Assembly: GCA_050084515.1 (NCBI GenBank)
Contig: CM114271.1
Coordinates: 13,392,001 to 13,456,000, forward strand
Direction: 5' to 3'
Source: Blasia pusilla
Taxonomy: Eukaryota > Marchantiophyta > Marchantiopsida > Blasiales
DNA length: 64,000 nucleotides
The translations under genes and the position numbers were made by a program. Shown piece after piece: positions 30,563-41,347 of this stretch (position 1 is the stretch's first letter; every line of letters begins with the position of its first letter). A model generated the notes under the pieces. It ran no database searches. It had not been told where the DNA came from and saw only the letters and a program-made list of their open reading frames with translations.

Positions 30563-31160
30563 TGGAGAGCGTGATCCTTAAACGTGATCACTCTGATCAC
30601 CTTGTCTTGTTCATCGCTTTTGCGCTTGAAATAGAGTTCGAGTTTGTTAGAAACTCGCTCACTTTCGAGAACACCCCATTCTGTGAATGGCGTTGGCAAA
30701 TTAGTCTTACAAAGCTTCTTGCGAACTAGAGGCTCCATTTGACTTGAATTCGAGATCACCTTGCTCTGTTCACCATCTGGTCCGCCATCACCTTCATCAA
30801 TCCCATCATTTGGGTATAAAAGGCCAGATCGTTTAAGTTTGGACCCGAAGGTCCCGCGGAAAGATTTTCGGTTGGAACATCCTCATGTCTGGGACTCGGC
30901 ACTTCGGGAGTTGCAAATTCCACCTCCGGCTCTTGGTCCGTCATTGATTCGTCTCTTGGCTTCTTTGCTTTGACTCGCGGTTTCTCGGTTCTTCGCCCTT
31001 GGTCGCCATTTGCGAAGTCGTCGCTTTTCTCAGATCTCCTCCTCGCCTCTTGCGTTCCTCCTCGGCGTCGCGGTCTTCCGGCTACCTTGAGTTCTCCCCA
31101 AACGTCCAAATCTTCAACGACCCCAAGTTCACGCTCATCAAGGAATAGCTCTGATACCAC
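30514..31160 (-). pseudogene. gag: Gag N-terminal part (chromovirus)
   Basis: Two frames: one from 31160 with an Arg/Lys-rich head and LAFYTQMMGLMKVMADQMV, and one from 30759 with LELYFKRKSDEQDKVIRVIT and HALHWWTAHRKEH (a retrotransposon gag motif). A frameshift lies between 30756 and 30562. Confidence 0.75.
31148..31159 (-). promoter_or_regulatory. Primer binding site of the chromovirus
   Basis: On the minus strand TGGTATCAGAGC, complementary to the 3' end of initiator tRNA-Met, two bases after the 5' LTR. Confidence 0.93.
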
Positions 31161-31161
31161 G

Positions 31162-32191
31162 TGTCGTGCGCCTACTCTCCTTGAACATTAATCTTGTTTG
31201 TTGCGGAAGCGTGCGTTCAGTAGGTCACGCTCTCAACGCGATCTGCATCCAAACACGCACGCCGGTTAGTCGGGTCTTGGATCAATCAGCGGGATTACTT
31301 TCCGAGTTCTCGTCTCGGACTCTCTCTTCAAGCTCAACCTTCCTAGTTTCGCGGTTTCCAACACGGGCAAGTCTCGAAAGACTTGGGACAGACTTTTCAG
31401 TCGGTTCGGGAACTGAAAACGGCGTTTCGCGCCTAGCGGTTCCAACTGTCCGATGAACATCCAATGAGTTCCTCACCAAGAATCGCACGAAGTGAATCTC
31501 GGGTTGGAATCCAAGTGTGGCGTACAAAGTCCACTCCCTTGGATCAGGTTTGGGTTTCGGGTTTCCGCGCCAAACTCCCGTTTCATCCCGTGCCTCAAAA
31601 GCGCCGTTTGGCGCCCAAAGTGGGGTTCGTTTCCGAGACATCTCAGAGAAGGTACTCCCCTTACTAGTACTTCTGGGGATCTCCGGGGGCCCCCTACATT
31701 TAGGGAAAGACACCCGGGCCCCTCCAATTGGCCCTCAACCCGATTGCTCTCTGAATCGTTTTCGGCCAATATCTCAGCCTGTACTTATGCGTTTGCTGAG
31801 ATCTTTAGTGCGTCGGAAGCGTCTTGAGATCAGCTTTCCAACGCGCCCTTACTTGTCCCAAACGCATCTCGGAGCTCAACGTTATGGTCCTAAACACAGT
31901 CAGATTCTCCCAAACGCTAGTCATGTTCCAAACTGGTTCTCACCTCTTTGGCAACCAACCTCCAAGACTCAACTCATCTCAAGTCTCGGCTCGTGTTTGG
32001 TCTAGGTTTCCTGGTCGCGACCATTAACGCATGAAACGCACAACTCTGTTCCGCGTTTCGTCTCTTAGACTTTTCCAAGAGACTCTTCCAAACGCCTCTC
32101 CAAAGCGCAAACCTCGCGGCGTGAGTTCCTTTGAGTTCTGATGTTTCGCTTGGCGCGTATTTGGTGTTGTTTGGTTATGAGGGTCGCGACA
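31162..32191 (-). repeat. 5' LTR of the chromovirus
   Basis: 1030 bases, very similar to 24807-25823, with only small indels and substitutions visible by eye. It carries the element's promoter. Confidence 0.95.
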
Positions 32192-32196
32192 CAACT

Positions 32197-32903
32197 AGTA
32201 CATCATACGACTCGGCTGATGTGACTACTGCAGGTACTCCCAACCGAGAGCTATCAGTCGCATGATCTGGTCTCAACTGTACTGAGAACTTCTCCCATGT
32301 CATGAATTGAGACCCATCATTGGCTCCTCCAAGTGATGTTTGAATCTGGAATGGGCAAGGCTCAAGCTCTGACCTCGAATACCCAAACCAATACATGCCG
32401 CCTTTCCCAACATCAAAACGTTGGGCACGAGAGTCTAACAAGACTTTATCTGGTCTATATACCTGTCTTGTAGGACTTACCAATCAGAATATCCCACTCC
32501 GGTTGTCCAACATACATACACCAAGTGTAAGCCTCTCACGATCAATGGATGGCCGGGCTCGTAATGCATCCATCTTCGCCGCTACTGCCTGCCAAGTAGC
32601 ACTGGTACTCAATGCTATACCTGACATAGAGGGTCGCTCCACCAAAAAACCCTCATCCACCTCAGCACATGTAGCAGTAACACCCCCACGTTCACACAAC
32701 GTGGCTGCTAGCTGAAATATATAAGCTAAGTCAACTCCTAAAGCCATCAATGGGGATCCCAACACTGAAGTTGTCATCTGCAATACTACACTGGATGCTG
32801 CATCCGTATCTACTACACGCGATGTAGATGCCTCAGTCCCCACTGTCGGCTCAATAGGCTGCGTAGGAACCATGAATGGAGTCCTAAGCACCTCAGACAA
32901 CAA
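32197..32903 (-). pseudogene. Protease domain (copy C)
   Basis: Two adjacent frames on the minus strand: PSFMVP-type linker with MSGIALSTSATWQAVAAKMD, then VSPTRQVYRPDKVLLDSRAQ (active-site DSR in place of DSG) and ELEPCPFQIQTSLGG. The end (SAESYDVL) joins across the chromovirus to VGRAVLL. Removing 7390 bases (element plus one CAACT) places it in the same phase as the methyltransferase. Confidence 0.8.
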
Positions 32904-34028
32904 GAATGACTAGGGAAGCCTAGCCTGCCTCCCAGCCTCACCCCTTTGTGGATCCAACTCCACAGTAGCACCACGTGACTCTGACGCTCGAGTGGCTCCT
33001 CTCGTAGAATCGGTGATGCCTCAACCTTTTGTCTTTGCACTCGCCATATAAGAAAGATCATCCCCTCCATAAGAGGTGGAAGCCCCTGCTCCCGAACCTG
33101 ATCTATGTTGGATACCAGCCATAGTAGCCAACTTCTGCTCCAACTCCTCAATCTTGGCAGCCATAGCTGACTCTGTCATAGTGGTAGGGGTGGCCACCGT
33201 AGGCTCTCCAACCACTGGTCCACCTCTATCACCCCTACCACCTCTACCACCTCGGCCTCTTGGAGCTACTCCACCACGACCGCGGCCTAATCTCAACTCT
33301 GGATGAAGATCAAAGCAACGCTCTCGAGGATGACCTGGTCTCCCGCAATGATCACACTGAGTTGGGGCCGACTGAGGCCCATCCTCCAAAGTCCGTCTCC
33401 CATCCTCTTGGGGACAAAACCTCCTAACATGATCACCTCCACATGTCCAACATGACTATCCTTGTTGCGGGGCAGCAAATGAAGGCAATGGTCTCTACGC
33501 AAGTGTCCCTCTACAACCTGACTAAGGTCGTGTGTACCTCCCACGACTCCCACTACTACTACCACCACCAGTACTACGAGACTGTGAGGTGGGCTGTTGA
33601 ATATAAGAAGTAGTATTTGTATCCCTACTGAATGCGAATGTCACCACTCTCTCCTTCATCATGTTAAGCTCAATCTTCTCAGATAGAGCAAACACATGGG
33701 TCAATGTGGGTGAATCATCACTCATAAGAGTAGCATCACGTACCCTACGTTGCAACTCTCTGTCCAAGATCCCATACCAAAACAAGACTGCCTGAGCCTC
33801 AATCACACCCTAGGTAATTGAAATCAAGCATCGCATACGAGTGTGTGCCTCACGAAGACTCTCACCAGTCTTTCGCTCAAATTCCTGAAGACTCCTCAAC
33901 TTCTCTGTCTTCACTCCCTGATAGTTCTTCTTCAACCTCTTGAAGAACTCTGCAATCGGGCTGAACGATGGTGGGGCACTAGTACCTCCACTAGTACCTC
34001 CATTGGTACCCCCACCCCTCTTCATCAA
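32904..34028 (-). pseudogene. gag: Gag (copy C), frameshifted
   Basis: Minus-strand frames in order: AEFFKRLKKNYQGVKTEKLR and SLREAHTRMRCLI (33810-34028), then AVLFWYGILDRELQRRVRDA (33806-33522). A Ser/Gly-rich linker leads to two zinc knuckles: CWTCGGDHVRRFC (about 33455-33415) and CDHCGRPGHPRERC (about 33355-33315), followed by an Arg/Gly-rich tail. The layout equals copy B gag. Confidence 0.8.
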
Positions 34029-34889
34029 CTGTCGGAAGTGGAAAAGGTAGCCGATAGCTCAATCCACTCCGTATGAAACCACCATTGTCCGCACCACGGT
34101 TCCCAACCAGACCACCAGACAGCTCCGTGATGACCAACGCCGATGCCGCACCACCACCAAATTACCACCACTAAGTAACCAAGTGACGTCGATGTTGTTG
34201 TACTATTCTAGGTCTACTAGCTATGGGTGTAGGCAACCTAACCTGTCAGCACCACAAGAAGCCTCCCACGATCTACTGGTCATCACTCCAGCCTCACTAC
34301 CGGTAGCAGAGAGGAGTAACACTACTCTGGAAATCAGCGTCAACCCTAACAAGGGACGCGCAAGCAAGAAGCAACGATGGAGGGGATCCAAACACAGGAA
34401 GTCCAACGACAATCCTCCAATCGCAAATGGAAATCAAGATAACACAATCCACCAAACGTGGCGCCCCTTGAATCCACAAAACCCACCACACAATTCTAAA
34501 GCAATAGCTACTCCGCCGCGGGTCGATGACGTGCTAGTCGGACTCGCAGCACCTGAAAATATCACGTGCATGGAGAGGCTACACCGTACTATGCGCTAGA
34601 GGTCCATCAACCAAAAACTTGATATGCATAAAGCGCCTAACACATCTCCGAACATCACCAAATGAGCTACACCAGTGTGTACACTGGCATAGTTAAGAAC
34701 TCAGCAGTTAATCGTCTTCCAGGCAGAATAGCCCAAAGATGGGTGACCAGTTATCCAACACTCAAATCACAAATCTTGCAAAAACTGCCTCACGCCGAAG
34801 CAAGCAAGCTTGCTTGCTTGTTCCTTGCTCCTTACTCCGCCTCTCACACCCACTCGTCCCGAGCTACCTCGAGTTGCCTCAAAGCCTCA
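34029..34889 (-). other. Leader region of copy C
   Basis: About 0.86 kb between A1 and gag, no recognisable gene. A perfect 20-base-range palindrome around AAGCAAGCTTGCTT lies at about 34798-34820. No tRNA-like primer site is visible after A1. Confidence 0.5.
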
Positions 34890-35208
34890 CAATCAAACCA
34901 AACCCACTCTACGATGGGAGAATCCAGGTCGAAGCTTGCGGGAACCACCATAGCCAAGAACTCTACTCACTACCAAGGCTAACTCCCAACGCAACAGGCT
35001 CAACTCAAAGAACTAATTGTTCTTTGAGTGCACTCCACACTATATCCTCCAACCTAAGAGCGGGCCCTACTGGAAAAGTCACCCTCAACTGAGTAACCCC
35101 CAACCCTATATATGAAACCGTATCTCTACCTGGACACTATGGCCCTACATAAGGTATGGCCTCTACTAGCACACTATACTCTACGATATAATCCGTATGG
35201 TCATGACA
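34890..35208 (-). repeat. A1 repeat, 5' end of copy C, with TATA-like box
   Basis: On the minus strand it starts (T)GTCATGACCATACGG and matches A2 (20103-19768) until AATCAA(A/G)CC, where similarity stops. A TATATAG box lies near 35112-35106. It is flanked by AGCCG. Confidence 0.85.
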
Positions 35209-35247
35209 GCCGTTTTCCACCAATTATGCTTCTTTAGCAGTTTTCCA
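35209..35247 (+). repeat. Copia 5' LTR, last piece
   Basis: GTTTTCCACCAATTATGC to AGTTTTCCA, matching the end of the 3' LTR (40397-40433). It directly precedes the primer site. Confidence 0.9.
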
Positions 35248-35249
35248 CA

Positions 35250-35261
35250 TGGTATTAGAGC
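35250..35261 (+). promoter_or_regulatory. Primer binding site of the Copia element
   Basis: TGGTATTAGAGC, one base different from the common TGGTATCAGAGC complementary to initiator tRNA-Met. It lies two bases after the LTR. Confidence 0.9.
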
Positions 35262-35768
35262 GATAGGAGAACATCACTTGAAATTCTTGGTATTTGAAGA
35301 GAGAAGAGAGGCAAGAGAAGGCAAAAATTTAGTTTGGGAGAAGGAAATTTTGTTCAGAGCTCAGTGGATGCAGATTTCAGGTGGAGCTTTCACGGTGATA
35401 AAACTTTGGAGGCGTTTTTTAGGGCTTTCTCGGTCAATTTAGCCACCTGGGTCCGCAAAGGCTAGAATGATGCCAAAGGCTGGTTCTATACATCTTATAA
35501 AGCTCATTGAGAGCTTTCCAACAAACCCAAAATTGCTGCTTGATTCTAACATTCTGAGCTCTTGCAGTAGCAATTTCAATATAAGAAAGTGCAATTAGTG
35601 AAGAAAAGTTGTGCAGTTTGTTCTCTACAGACCAATTCCGACTAGTTCTTTCATAGAATTGATCAATTTTGGCAAATCTCAGGTCGATTTTTGTGTAGAA
35701 ATGGTCTGTGCTTCACTTGGAGTAGTAGAGAGCCTGAAATTACATTTTTGTAAGTGAAATCGCTCGTT
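35262..35768 (+). other. Copia leader
   Basis: Half a kilobase between the primer site and the gag start. The open frame at 35197-35442 has no recognised domain. Confidence 0.6.
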
Positions 35769-36660
35769 ATGGAGTATTCCTCAACAACAATCATAAGCGA
35801 GAAGCTAGATAAGTAGAATTACAATGTCTGGAAGTTTCCTATGAAAAACTTTCTCATATGTCAAGAACTATGGAAGCTTGTTACAGGTGATGAGGCCAAG
35901 CTAGAAGATGACTCAACAGACTTGAATTTTCGCGCCTAGAACAAACGCGCAAGGCAAGTAATCCATGACATTTCAATAACAATCAGTTCGCCAATGATAG
36001 GTCACATTCAAGATGTTGATACTCCAAAGGAGAGCTGGGATGCATTGAAAAAGTTATTCCAGACATCTAAAAAGGCTAGAAAGCTTCAATTGAAAGAGCA
36101 ATTGAACGAAGTGATGAAATGATTGTAAAGCATCAATGATTATATTTTGAGTATTAGACATATTGTTGATCAGTTGAATAGGATTGGAGTGAGAGTAGAA
36201 GATGATGATCTGATTTTGTTCACTCTTCAAGGCCTTCCAAAGGATTACAAGTCCTTTGAGACCTTTATCTCTGTGAGAGAGAAGTATCCAAGCTTTCAAG
36301 AGTTAGTCCCTGTGTTAATCAATGAAGAGATGTGCCTAATAGGCAGCGGTAACTTGTCTAGTCTACAAGAGAGTGCGCTATTTACAGGTTATGGATCAAA
36401 CAGAGGCAAAGGTCGTGGCACAAGCTTCCGTGGTCATGGTGGATATCAAGCATATGGAGGAAGAGGTACTCAATATAACATCATTCAATCACCTATGAAC
36501 CAATATCAGACAAAATCACAAGGTGGTGATGGTGGAAATCATTGGGGTCGAGATCAGTAGCAGAGGGTCCCTAGATCTTGCAATTATTGGGGGATAAATG
36601 GTCATTATGCAAAGTTTTGCTTCAAGAAGAAGGCAGATATGAGAACAAGAGCCTAACAAC
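35769..36660 (+). pseudogene. gag: Gag of the Copia element
   Basis: Starts MEYSSTTIISEKLDK, then a stop where the family has a residue before NYNVWKFPMKNFL. Later segments are WDALKKLFQTSKKARKLQL and GLPKDYKSFETFIS, then a Gly-rich region. The zinc knuckle reads CNYWGINGHYAKFC, with Trp in place of the second Cys. Stops near 35935 and 36120 interrupt the frame. The start is chosen because the family begins shortly before the NYxxW segment. Confidence 0.82.
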
Positions 36661-36671
36661 AACAAAACTAT

Positions 36672-37420
36672 ATGGAGCAACAACACCAAGAGCAGTACCA
36701 AGAACAACAACATTCACAAACGGAGCATCTCTTAGTCATGACTCATCATATGAGAGTAATGGTCAAGAAAGACTCAACAGCAGATTTGTACATTGACTTT
36801 GGTACATCAAATCACATGACCTCACAAGCTAAATGGTTCAGTAGTTTGGAGCTGGTGAAAGATCTTGCAATTGTGCTCACAGGAAATGACACTCAACATC
36901 ATATCACGCATACCGGTAAAGTTCCAATAGCATCAAATGGTCTTTGTGTCTTGGAAATGTTCTTTATGTTCTTACCATTGCAAGAAACCTGATCTCTCTA
37001 GGACAGATAGTAGAACGTGGTTATCAAGTGAAGTTTAATGTAGATGGATGTTTCATTGAAACAATGGATGACCAGACTAGATAGCCAAAGGAACTAGATC
37101 TGGAAGAATGTTCAAATTAGATGTTTCTATGCTAGAGATTCAAACAACAATGTATGGTCAAACCGGCTAACAAGTCACAAATCTAAATGTGTGCCATAAG
37201 AGAATTGGACACATGAATCTTCAAAGATTACAGAGTCTTTCATCATCTAATATAGTAATAGGACTCCCTAAATTAGCAAGTCCTACTACGTTAGAGGTAT
37301 GTCCTTCTTGCCAATTTGGAAAACAAACTAGATTTCCTTTTCCAAAGCAAGGTAGAAGAGCATCCAGGATATTGGAGTTGATCCATAGTGATATGTGGAC
37401 AACATCATAACATAGCCTCA
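36672..37420 (+). pseudogene. Copia protease and integrase zinc region
   Basis: The protease reads LYIDFGTSNHMTSQAKWF, where the active site is normally DSGAS; the Ser is Phe here. The gag-pre-integrase region follows with CHKRIGHMNLQRL and CPSCQFGKQTRFPF (His-His-Cys-Cys zinc site), then LIHSDMW, the first catalytic Asp of integrase. Frames change near 36990 and stops lie near 37082. Confidence 0.85.
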
Positions 37421-38047
37421 GTGATTGCCAGTACTTTGTTTCATTTATTGATGACTTCTCTAAGTATATATGGGTATACTTTCTGGAAGCCAAGTTAGAG
37501 GTATTCTCAATATTCCAAACATTCAGAGTTCTAGTAGAGAAGCGGACTGGAGAACACATTCTGAAATTGCATTGTGATGGAGGAGGAGACTATCTTTCAA
37601 GAGAGTTTGATGACTATTTACTTCAAAATGATATCCAACGTCAAGTGACTTGCCGTTACACTCCACAACTAAATGGAGTGGTTGAGAGGAAGAATCGACA
37701 TATTGCTGAAGCGATACGAGCTATGCTGAATGAGAAGAACATGCCTAAGGGCAGAGGATGTAGTATATGCAGTCTTCTTAACCAACCAAACTCCAACAGC
37801 AGGAGTTCATGATAAAACTCCATTCGAAGTCTTCATAGGAAGTAAATCTCATTTTTCCTTCTTGAAAGTATTTGGCTATATTTTTTATGCTTATGTTCCT
37901 TCTTAGAGACGTCAAAAATTAGACCCCAAGTCTAAAAGATGTATCTTCATTGGCTATGCTGATGTAACTAAGGGATATAAGTGCTACATTCCATCCTCTA
38001 GGCAGCTTATTATTAGTCGCGATGTTGTCTTTGATAAGCTAAAGTCA
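37421..38047 (+). pseudogene. Copia integrase core
   Basis: FIDDFSKYIWVYFLEAK leads to LHCDGGGDYLSREFDDYL (second Asp) and YTPQLNGVVERKNRHI (Glu). A frameshift after KNMPKG (37750) and stops near 37812 and 37905 break the rest, which still reads FGYIFYAYVPS and [11 protein letters not shown] in other frames. Confidence 0.88.
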
Positions 38048-39310
38048 TTGTATGCACCATCTGAGTCTATTCCACCTCTAAACTCATCTATTGAGGGGGA
38101 GAATGTGATTGTAAACCAACAGACATTGTCTTCAACTTCCCCAAGTACTAGTGCAGAACTAGGAGAGGTCCTAGATTCATCAGTTAAATTTGTGAGTCTA
38201 TCGACGGAAAGAGTACGTATTCAGTCTGTTGACACTAGTCAGAGCTCGAATCAGGTGTCAGAGGCATCTACCTCTAAACAACAACTTCGTAGATCAAGTA
38301 GAGTTACACATCCAATTCATAGATTCATAAATGAAGGTTTCCTTGCGACACATCATGCATATATGATGACTATCCTTCAAGAAGAGGAGCCGAGTTGTTT
38401 TGAAAAAGCTGCAAGTAAAGTCAAATGGATTGAAGCTATGAAGGAAGAGCTTGCTGCATTAAGACATCATCAGACATGGGAACTGGTTGATATACCTTCC
38501 GGTAAGGAAGCTATTGGTTGCAAATTGGTTTACAAAATGAAGCGCAATCAAGATGGTACAATTAACAGATACAAAGCGAGATTGGTGGCTAAGGGCTATG
38601 CACAACAATATGACATCGATAATGAGGAAACATTTAGCCCTGTTGCAAAGATGGCAACTACAAGAGTAGTAAGAAGTGGAGATTACATCACATGGACATC
38701 AAGAATGCCTTCTTGAATGGAGATTTGTACGAGGAGGTATATATGATTCAACCATCTGGATACGAGCATCCCAAATTTCCATTTTGCATATACAGGTTGA
38801 AGAAAGCTCTATACGAGCTCAAACATTTAGCCATGTTGTAAAGATGGCGACTACGAGAACAGTGCTTGCAGTTGCAGTAAGTAAGAAGTGGAGATTACAT
38901 TACATGGACGTCAAGAATGCCTTCTTGAATGGAGATCTATACGAGGAGGTATATATGATTCAACCACCTCAATACGAGCATCCCAAGTTTCCATTTCGCG
39001 CATGCAGGTTGAAGAAAGCTCTATCCGGGTTCAAACAAGCTCCAAGATCTTGGTATGGCAAGATTACATAAGTCCTACAAAAGTTGGGTTTTAGGATATA
39101 TGATTCAGACTCCTCATTATATGTCTTGAGAGGACAAGATCCTACGATTCTCATTGTGTTGTATGTTGACGATCTCATGATTATTCTGAGTACTGAAGAA
39201 ATGGTACAACAAGTCAAGCTTAAGTTACAAGTAGAATTTGATATGAAGGACTTGAGAGAACTCAAGTACTTCCTTGGTATTGAGTTTAACAAGGTTGGAG
39301 AGAGCATGTG
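38048..39310 (+). pseudogene. Copia reverse transcriptase with an internal duplication
   Basis: The frame passes through a Ser-rich linker to [60 protein letters not shown] and then a duplicated block. The stretch 38641-38833 (KMATTR to YRLKKAL region) is repeated at 38834-39035 with about 20 extra bases restoring [10 protein letters not shown]. The catalytic LYVDDLMI is at about 39160. The first block is frameshifted, so the duplication kills the gene. Confidence 0.88.
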
Positions 39311-40136
39311 ATTACTACAACGACAATATGCTCTTCATATGCTTTCAAAATATGGTATGACGGCTTGTAAGCCAATCTCTATACCGTTGGACCAGAGTGT
39401 GAAGCTAGAGGTGGATGAAGGAGAGTTGCTTGCAGATTCTAAAATGTACAGGCGCATGGTTGGAAGTTTGATCTATCTAACTATAACCAGACTAGATTTG
39501 AGTTATGTTGTTGGCCTAGTTAGCCAGTTTATGCAAGCACCTCGAAAATCTCACCTTGATGCCGTGAGGAGGATTATGCGGTATGTGAAATTCTCTATTC
39601 AATTCGGGCTTCAATTTGAACCTTCTCTGAGTTTTCAATTATAGGGATTCACAAATGCTGATTGGGCAGGAAGCGTGTCTGATCGACACTCCATATATGG
39701 TTATTCATTTACTTTGGGAAGTGCAGCCATAAGTTGGGCTTCAAAGAAGCAACCTACAATTGCTTTATCTTCAACAAAGGCTGAGTATAGAGAAGCAACC
39801 AATGTAGCATGTGAGGCGGTGTGGCTTCATCGATTACTTGTTGAGATTGGTATTAGTAACTTAGGACCTAGTATAATATATGCAGACAATATTAGTAGCA
39901 TCAAGCTTGCTAATAACCCTGTGTTTCATGCTTGTACAAAGCATGTTGAGGTGCACTATCAGTTTATCAGAGAGAAAGCGCTTGTAGGAGATACTGATCT
40001 TGTGTATATAGATACAAATCAACCAATTGTTGACATCCATACAAAGGCATTGTCTAGAGATAAGTTTGAAATGTTTAGAAATGATTTAGGCGTAAGAGAT
40101 ATTGATATGAACTTAAGGGGGAGTATTGAAGATTAA
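39311..40136 (+). pseudogene. Copia RNase H region
   Basis: LLQRQYALHMLSKYGM-type connection (after a stop at 39309), MVGSLIYLTITRLDLSYVVG, then RNase H: DWAGSVSDRHSIYGYSFTLG, SWASKKQPTIALSSTKAEYR, IYADNISSIKLANNPVFH and TKHVEVHYQFIREK. It ends with a stop inside the start of the 3' LTR, as is usual in Copia. Confidence 0.92.
40115..40126 (+). promoter_or_regulatory. Polypurine tract of the Copia element
   Basis: AAGGGGGAGTAT directly before the 3' LTR start TGAAG. Confidence 0.8.
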
Positions 40137-40433
40137 GTTACAATCAAGCTCATGAGACATCTGAACTGCTATATTTGGTACTCACACGAAGTAGGGGAGC
40201 TTAATCTTGGTTAGTCAATTAAGCGCGATTATCTTAACTAGGGTTAGTTAATCACAATTAGTCTAACTTGAGACTATGGTTAAGATTACAATTAGGGTTG
40301 CTTGTACATACCCTATATAATTGAGAAGGGGACTAGCCTCTACTCATTCTCTGATTGCAAATTTCGTTCTCCATGGTGGTGTGTGAGTGTGAGAGTCGTT
40401 TTCCACCAATTATGCTTCTTTACCAGTTTTCCA
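40127..40433 (+). repeat. Copia 3' LTR
   Basis: 307 bases, TGAAGATTAAG to GTTTTCCA, with CCCTATATAATTGAG (TATA box near 40315). It is intact, in contrast to the split 5' LTR. Confidence 0.93.
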
Positions 40434-40437
40434 AACC

Positions 40438-40680
40438 TCTCACTAGGGTTCCTCGAGGACGATGGATGTGTCCCAGATGTACATAGAGTAGGTAGTTCTA
40501 GATTCCGACTTGTGTTTGTGACATGGATGATGAGAAGGTGACTAACGATGGGGCCATATGAGCACCTGATCTTTTTTCTCTTAGCGTCCGAGAGATGTAT
40601 GTCATGGTAGGTAGGAAGAGATGGCTATCTGGAGTTAGACGGACCTAGTTAACCACCAGCTAGGGGGGCATTGGGAATAT
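40438..40680 (+). pseudogene. End of the PHD region and PPT of copy A
   Basis: Directly after the Copia element the sequence codes for PRGRWMCPRC, the end of the PHD finger broken at 18340. A non-coding stretch similar to copy B 16788-16850 follows, then the tract GCTAGGGGGGC (about 40661-40671). Confidence 0.82.
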
Positions 40681-40798
40681 TTTGGTACTTATCGTCTCGT
40701 TGTGTGGATTCCATGAGTTAGTATGGGATCGTGTATGTTGTGTGTATGTTCGGCGACAACAATGTATGTTGTGTAGCGATGTATTTGCGCACGACAAA
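40681..40798 (+). repeat. B1-type repeat of copy A
   Basis: TTGTGTGGATTCCATGA to TTTGCGCACGACA. It is repeated at about 41348-41448. The end is shared with copy B (ATGTATGTTGTGTAGCGAT and GCGCACGACA). Confidence 0.78.
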
Positions 40799-41340
40799 TA
40801 TCACGTCTATTAGGATAGATCGACGAGATCTAGTAGAGCGCCTTTAGAGATACTAGAGGACACCCTCAGAAGGTCGAGGATGCCTTGTTGGGGGCATAGG
40901 TAACCTCAAAGAGCAGGTTTTTTCTTTGTTTCGGCTAATTTGAAACTATATTTAGGAACTTACTATTTTGGGCAAGTTATCATTTTTGGTATAGTTGAAT
41001 TTACACTTTGGGAAGTGGCCCTTGACCCGCTACAGCAGGTCAAGAGCCAAGGAGATGACCTACGAGCATAGGTTATCGTGGAGAGGGCTTGGGAGAAGGA
41101 AGGGGGTATACTTCCTAGAGAGAGAGAGAGAGCTTGAGAGCTCATTCTCTCTTTGTTGAACCTCTTGGCATGAGGCGGCGGAGCTATGGTCCTATTTGCC
41201 TTGTGTGTGTAACCCAAGCCTCTCATTAGAAGGGTGGGTTTGGTTTGACATGACATAACATGATATATATATTGCACACCATGGAGAGCTTATTGTGAGA
41301 GAGATTTGATCAATTTAATTGGAGGAGTATTTTCGTGATC
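40799..41340 (+). repeat. A2-type repeat of copy A (divergent subfamily)
   Basis: It starts TATCACGTCTATTAGGATAG, weakly like the copy B A start, and contains GCATGAGGCGG and CTCTCATTAG. It matches 60150-60870 and 63205-63990 much better than copy B. A GA run at about 41119-41134 sits in it. Confidence 0.75.
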
Positions 41341-41347
41341 TCTTTGT

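Larger units (their letters stand above)
24807..32191 (-). mobile_element. Complete Ty3 chromovirus inside copy C
   Basis: 7385 bases with LTRs at both ends (24807-25823 and 31162-32191), a perfect 5-bp duplication CAACT (24802-24806 and 32192-32196), a primer site for initiator tRNA-Met next to the 5' LTR, and a PPT next to the 3' LTR. Genes on the minus strand: gag, protease, RT, RNase H, integrase, chromodomain. The two LTRs are very similar, so it is the youngest large insertion of the nest. Gag and integrase tail are frameshifted and the protease motif is altered. Confidence 0.96.
19641..35208 (-). mobile_element. Copy C: methyltransferase-Ty3 element, minus strand
   Basis: Read on the minus strand: A1 (35208 down to about 34890), leader, gag (34028-32904), protease (32903-32197), chromovirus insertion, methyltransferase (24649-23510), RT, RNase H, integrase-PHD (21974-20394), PPT (about 20225-20210), B1 (20209-20104), A2 (20103-about 19768), B2 (about 19746-19641). 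The duplication AGCCG is perfect (19636-19640 and 35208-35212), so the exact end is ambiguous by one base. Without the chromovirus it is about 8.2 kb. It is the best-preserved member, with an open integrase-PHD frame of 526 residues, but it is dead. Confidence 0.92.
18341..40433 (+). mobile_element. Ty1/Copia element inserted in copy A, itself split by two insertions
   Basis: Its 5' LTR is in three pieces (18341-18453, 19477-19640, 35209-35247), then come the tRNA-Met primer site, gag-pol (35769-40136), PPT and 3' LTR (40127-40433). The LTRs start TGAAGATTAAG and end GTTTTCCA. ACCTCT is found just outside both ends (18332-18337 and 40435-40440), a probable target duplication offset by a few bases from the TG/CA ends. 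The gene order protease-integrase-RT-RNase H identifies Copia. It is dead: several stops and a duplication in RT. Confidence 0.9.
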
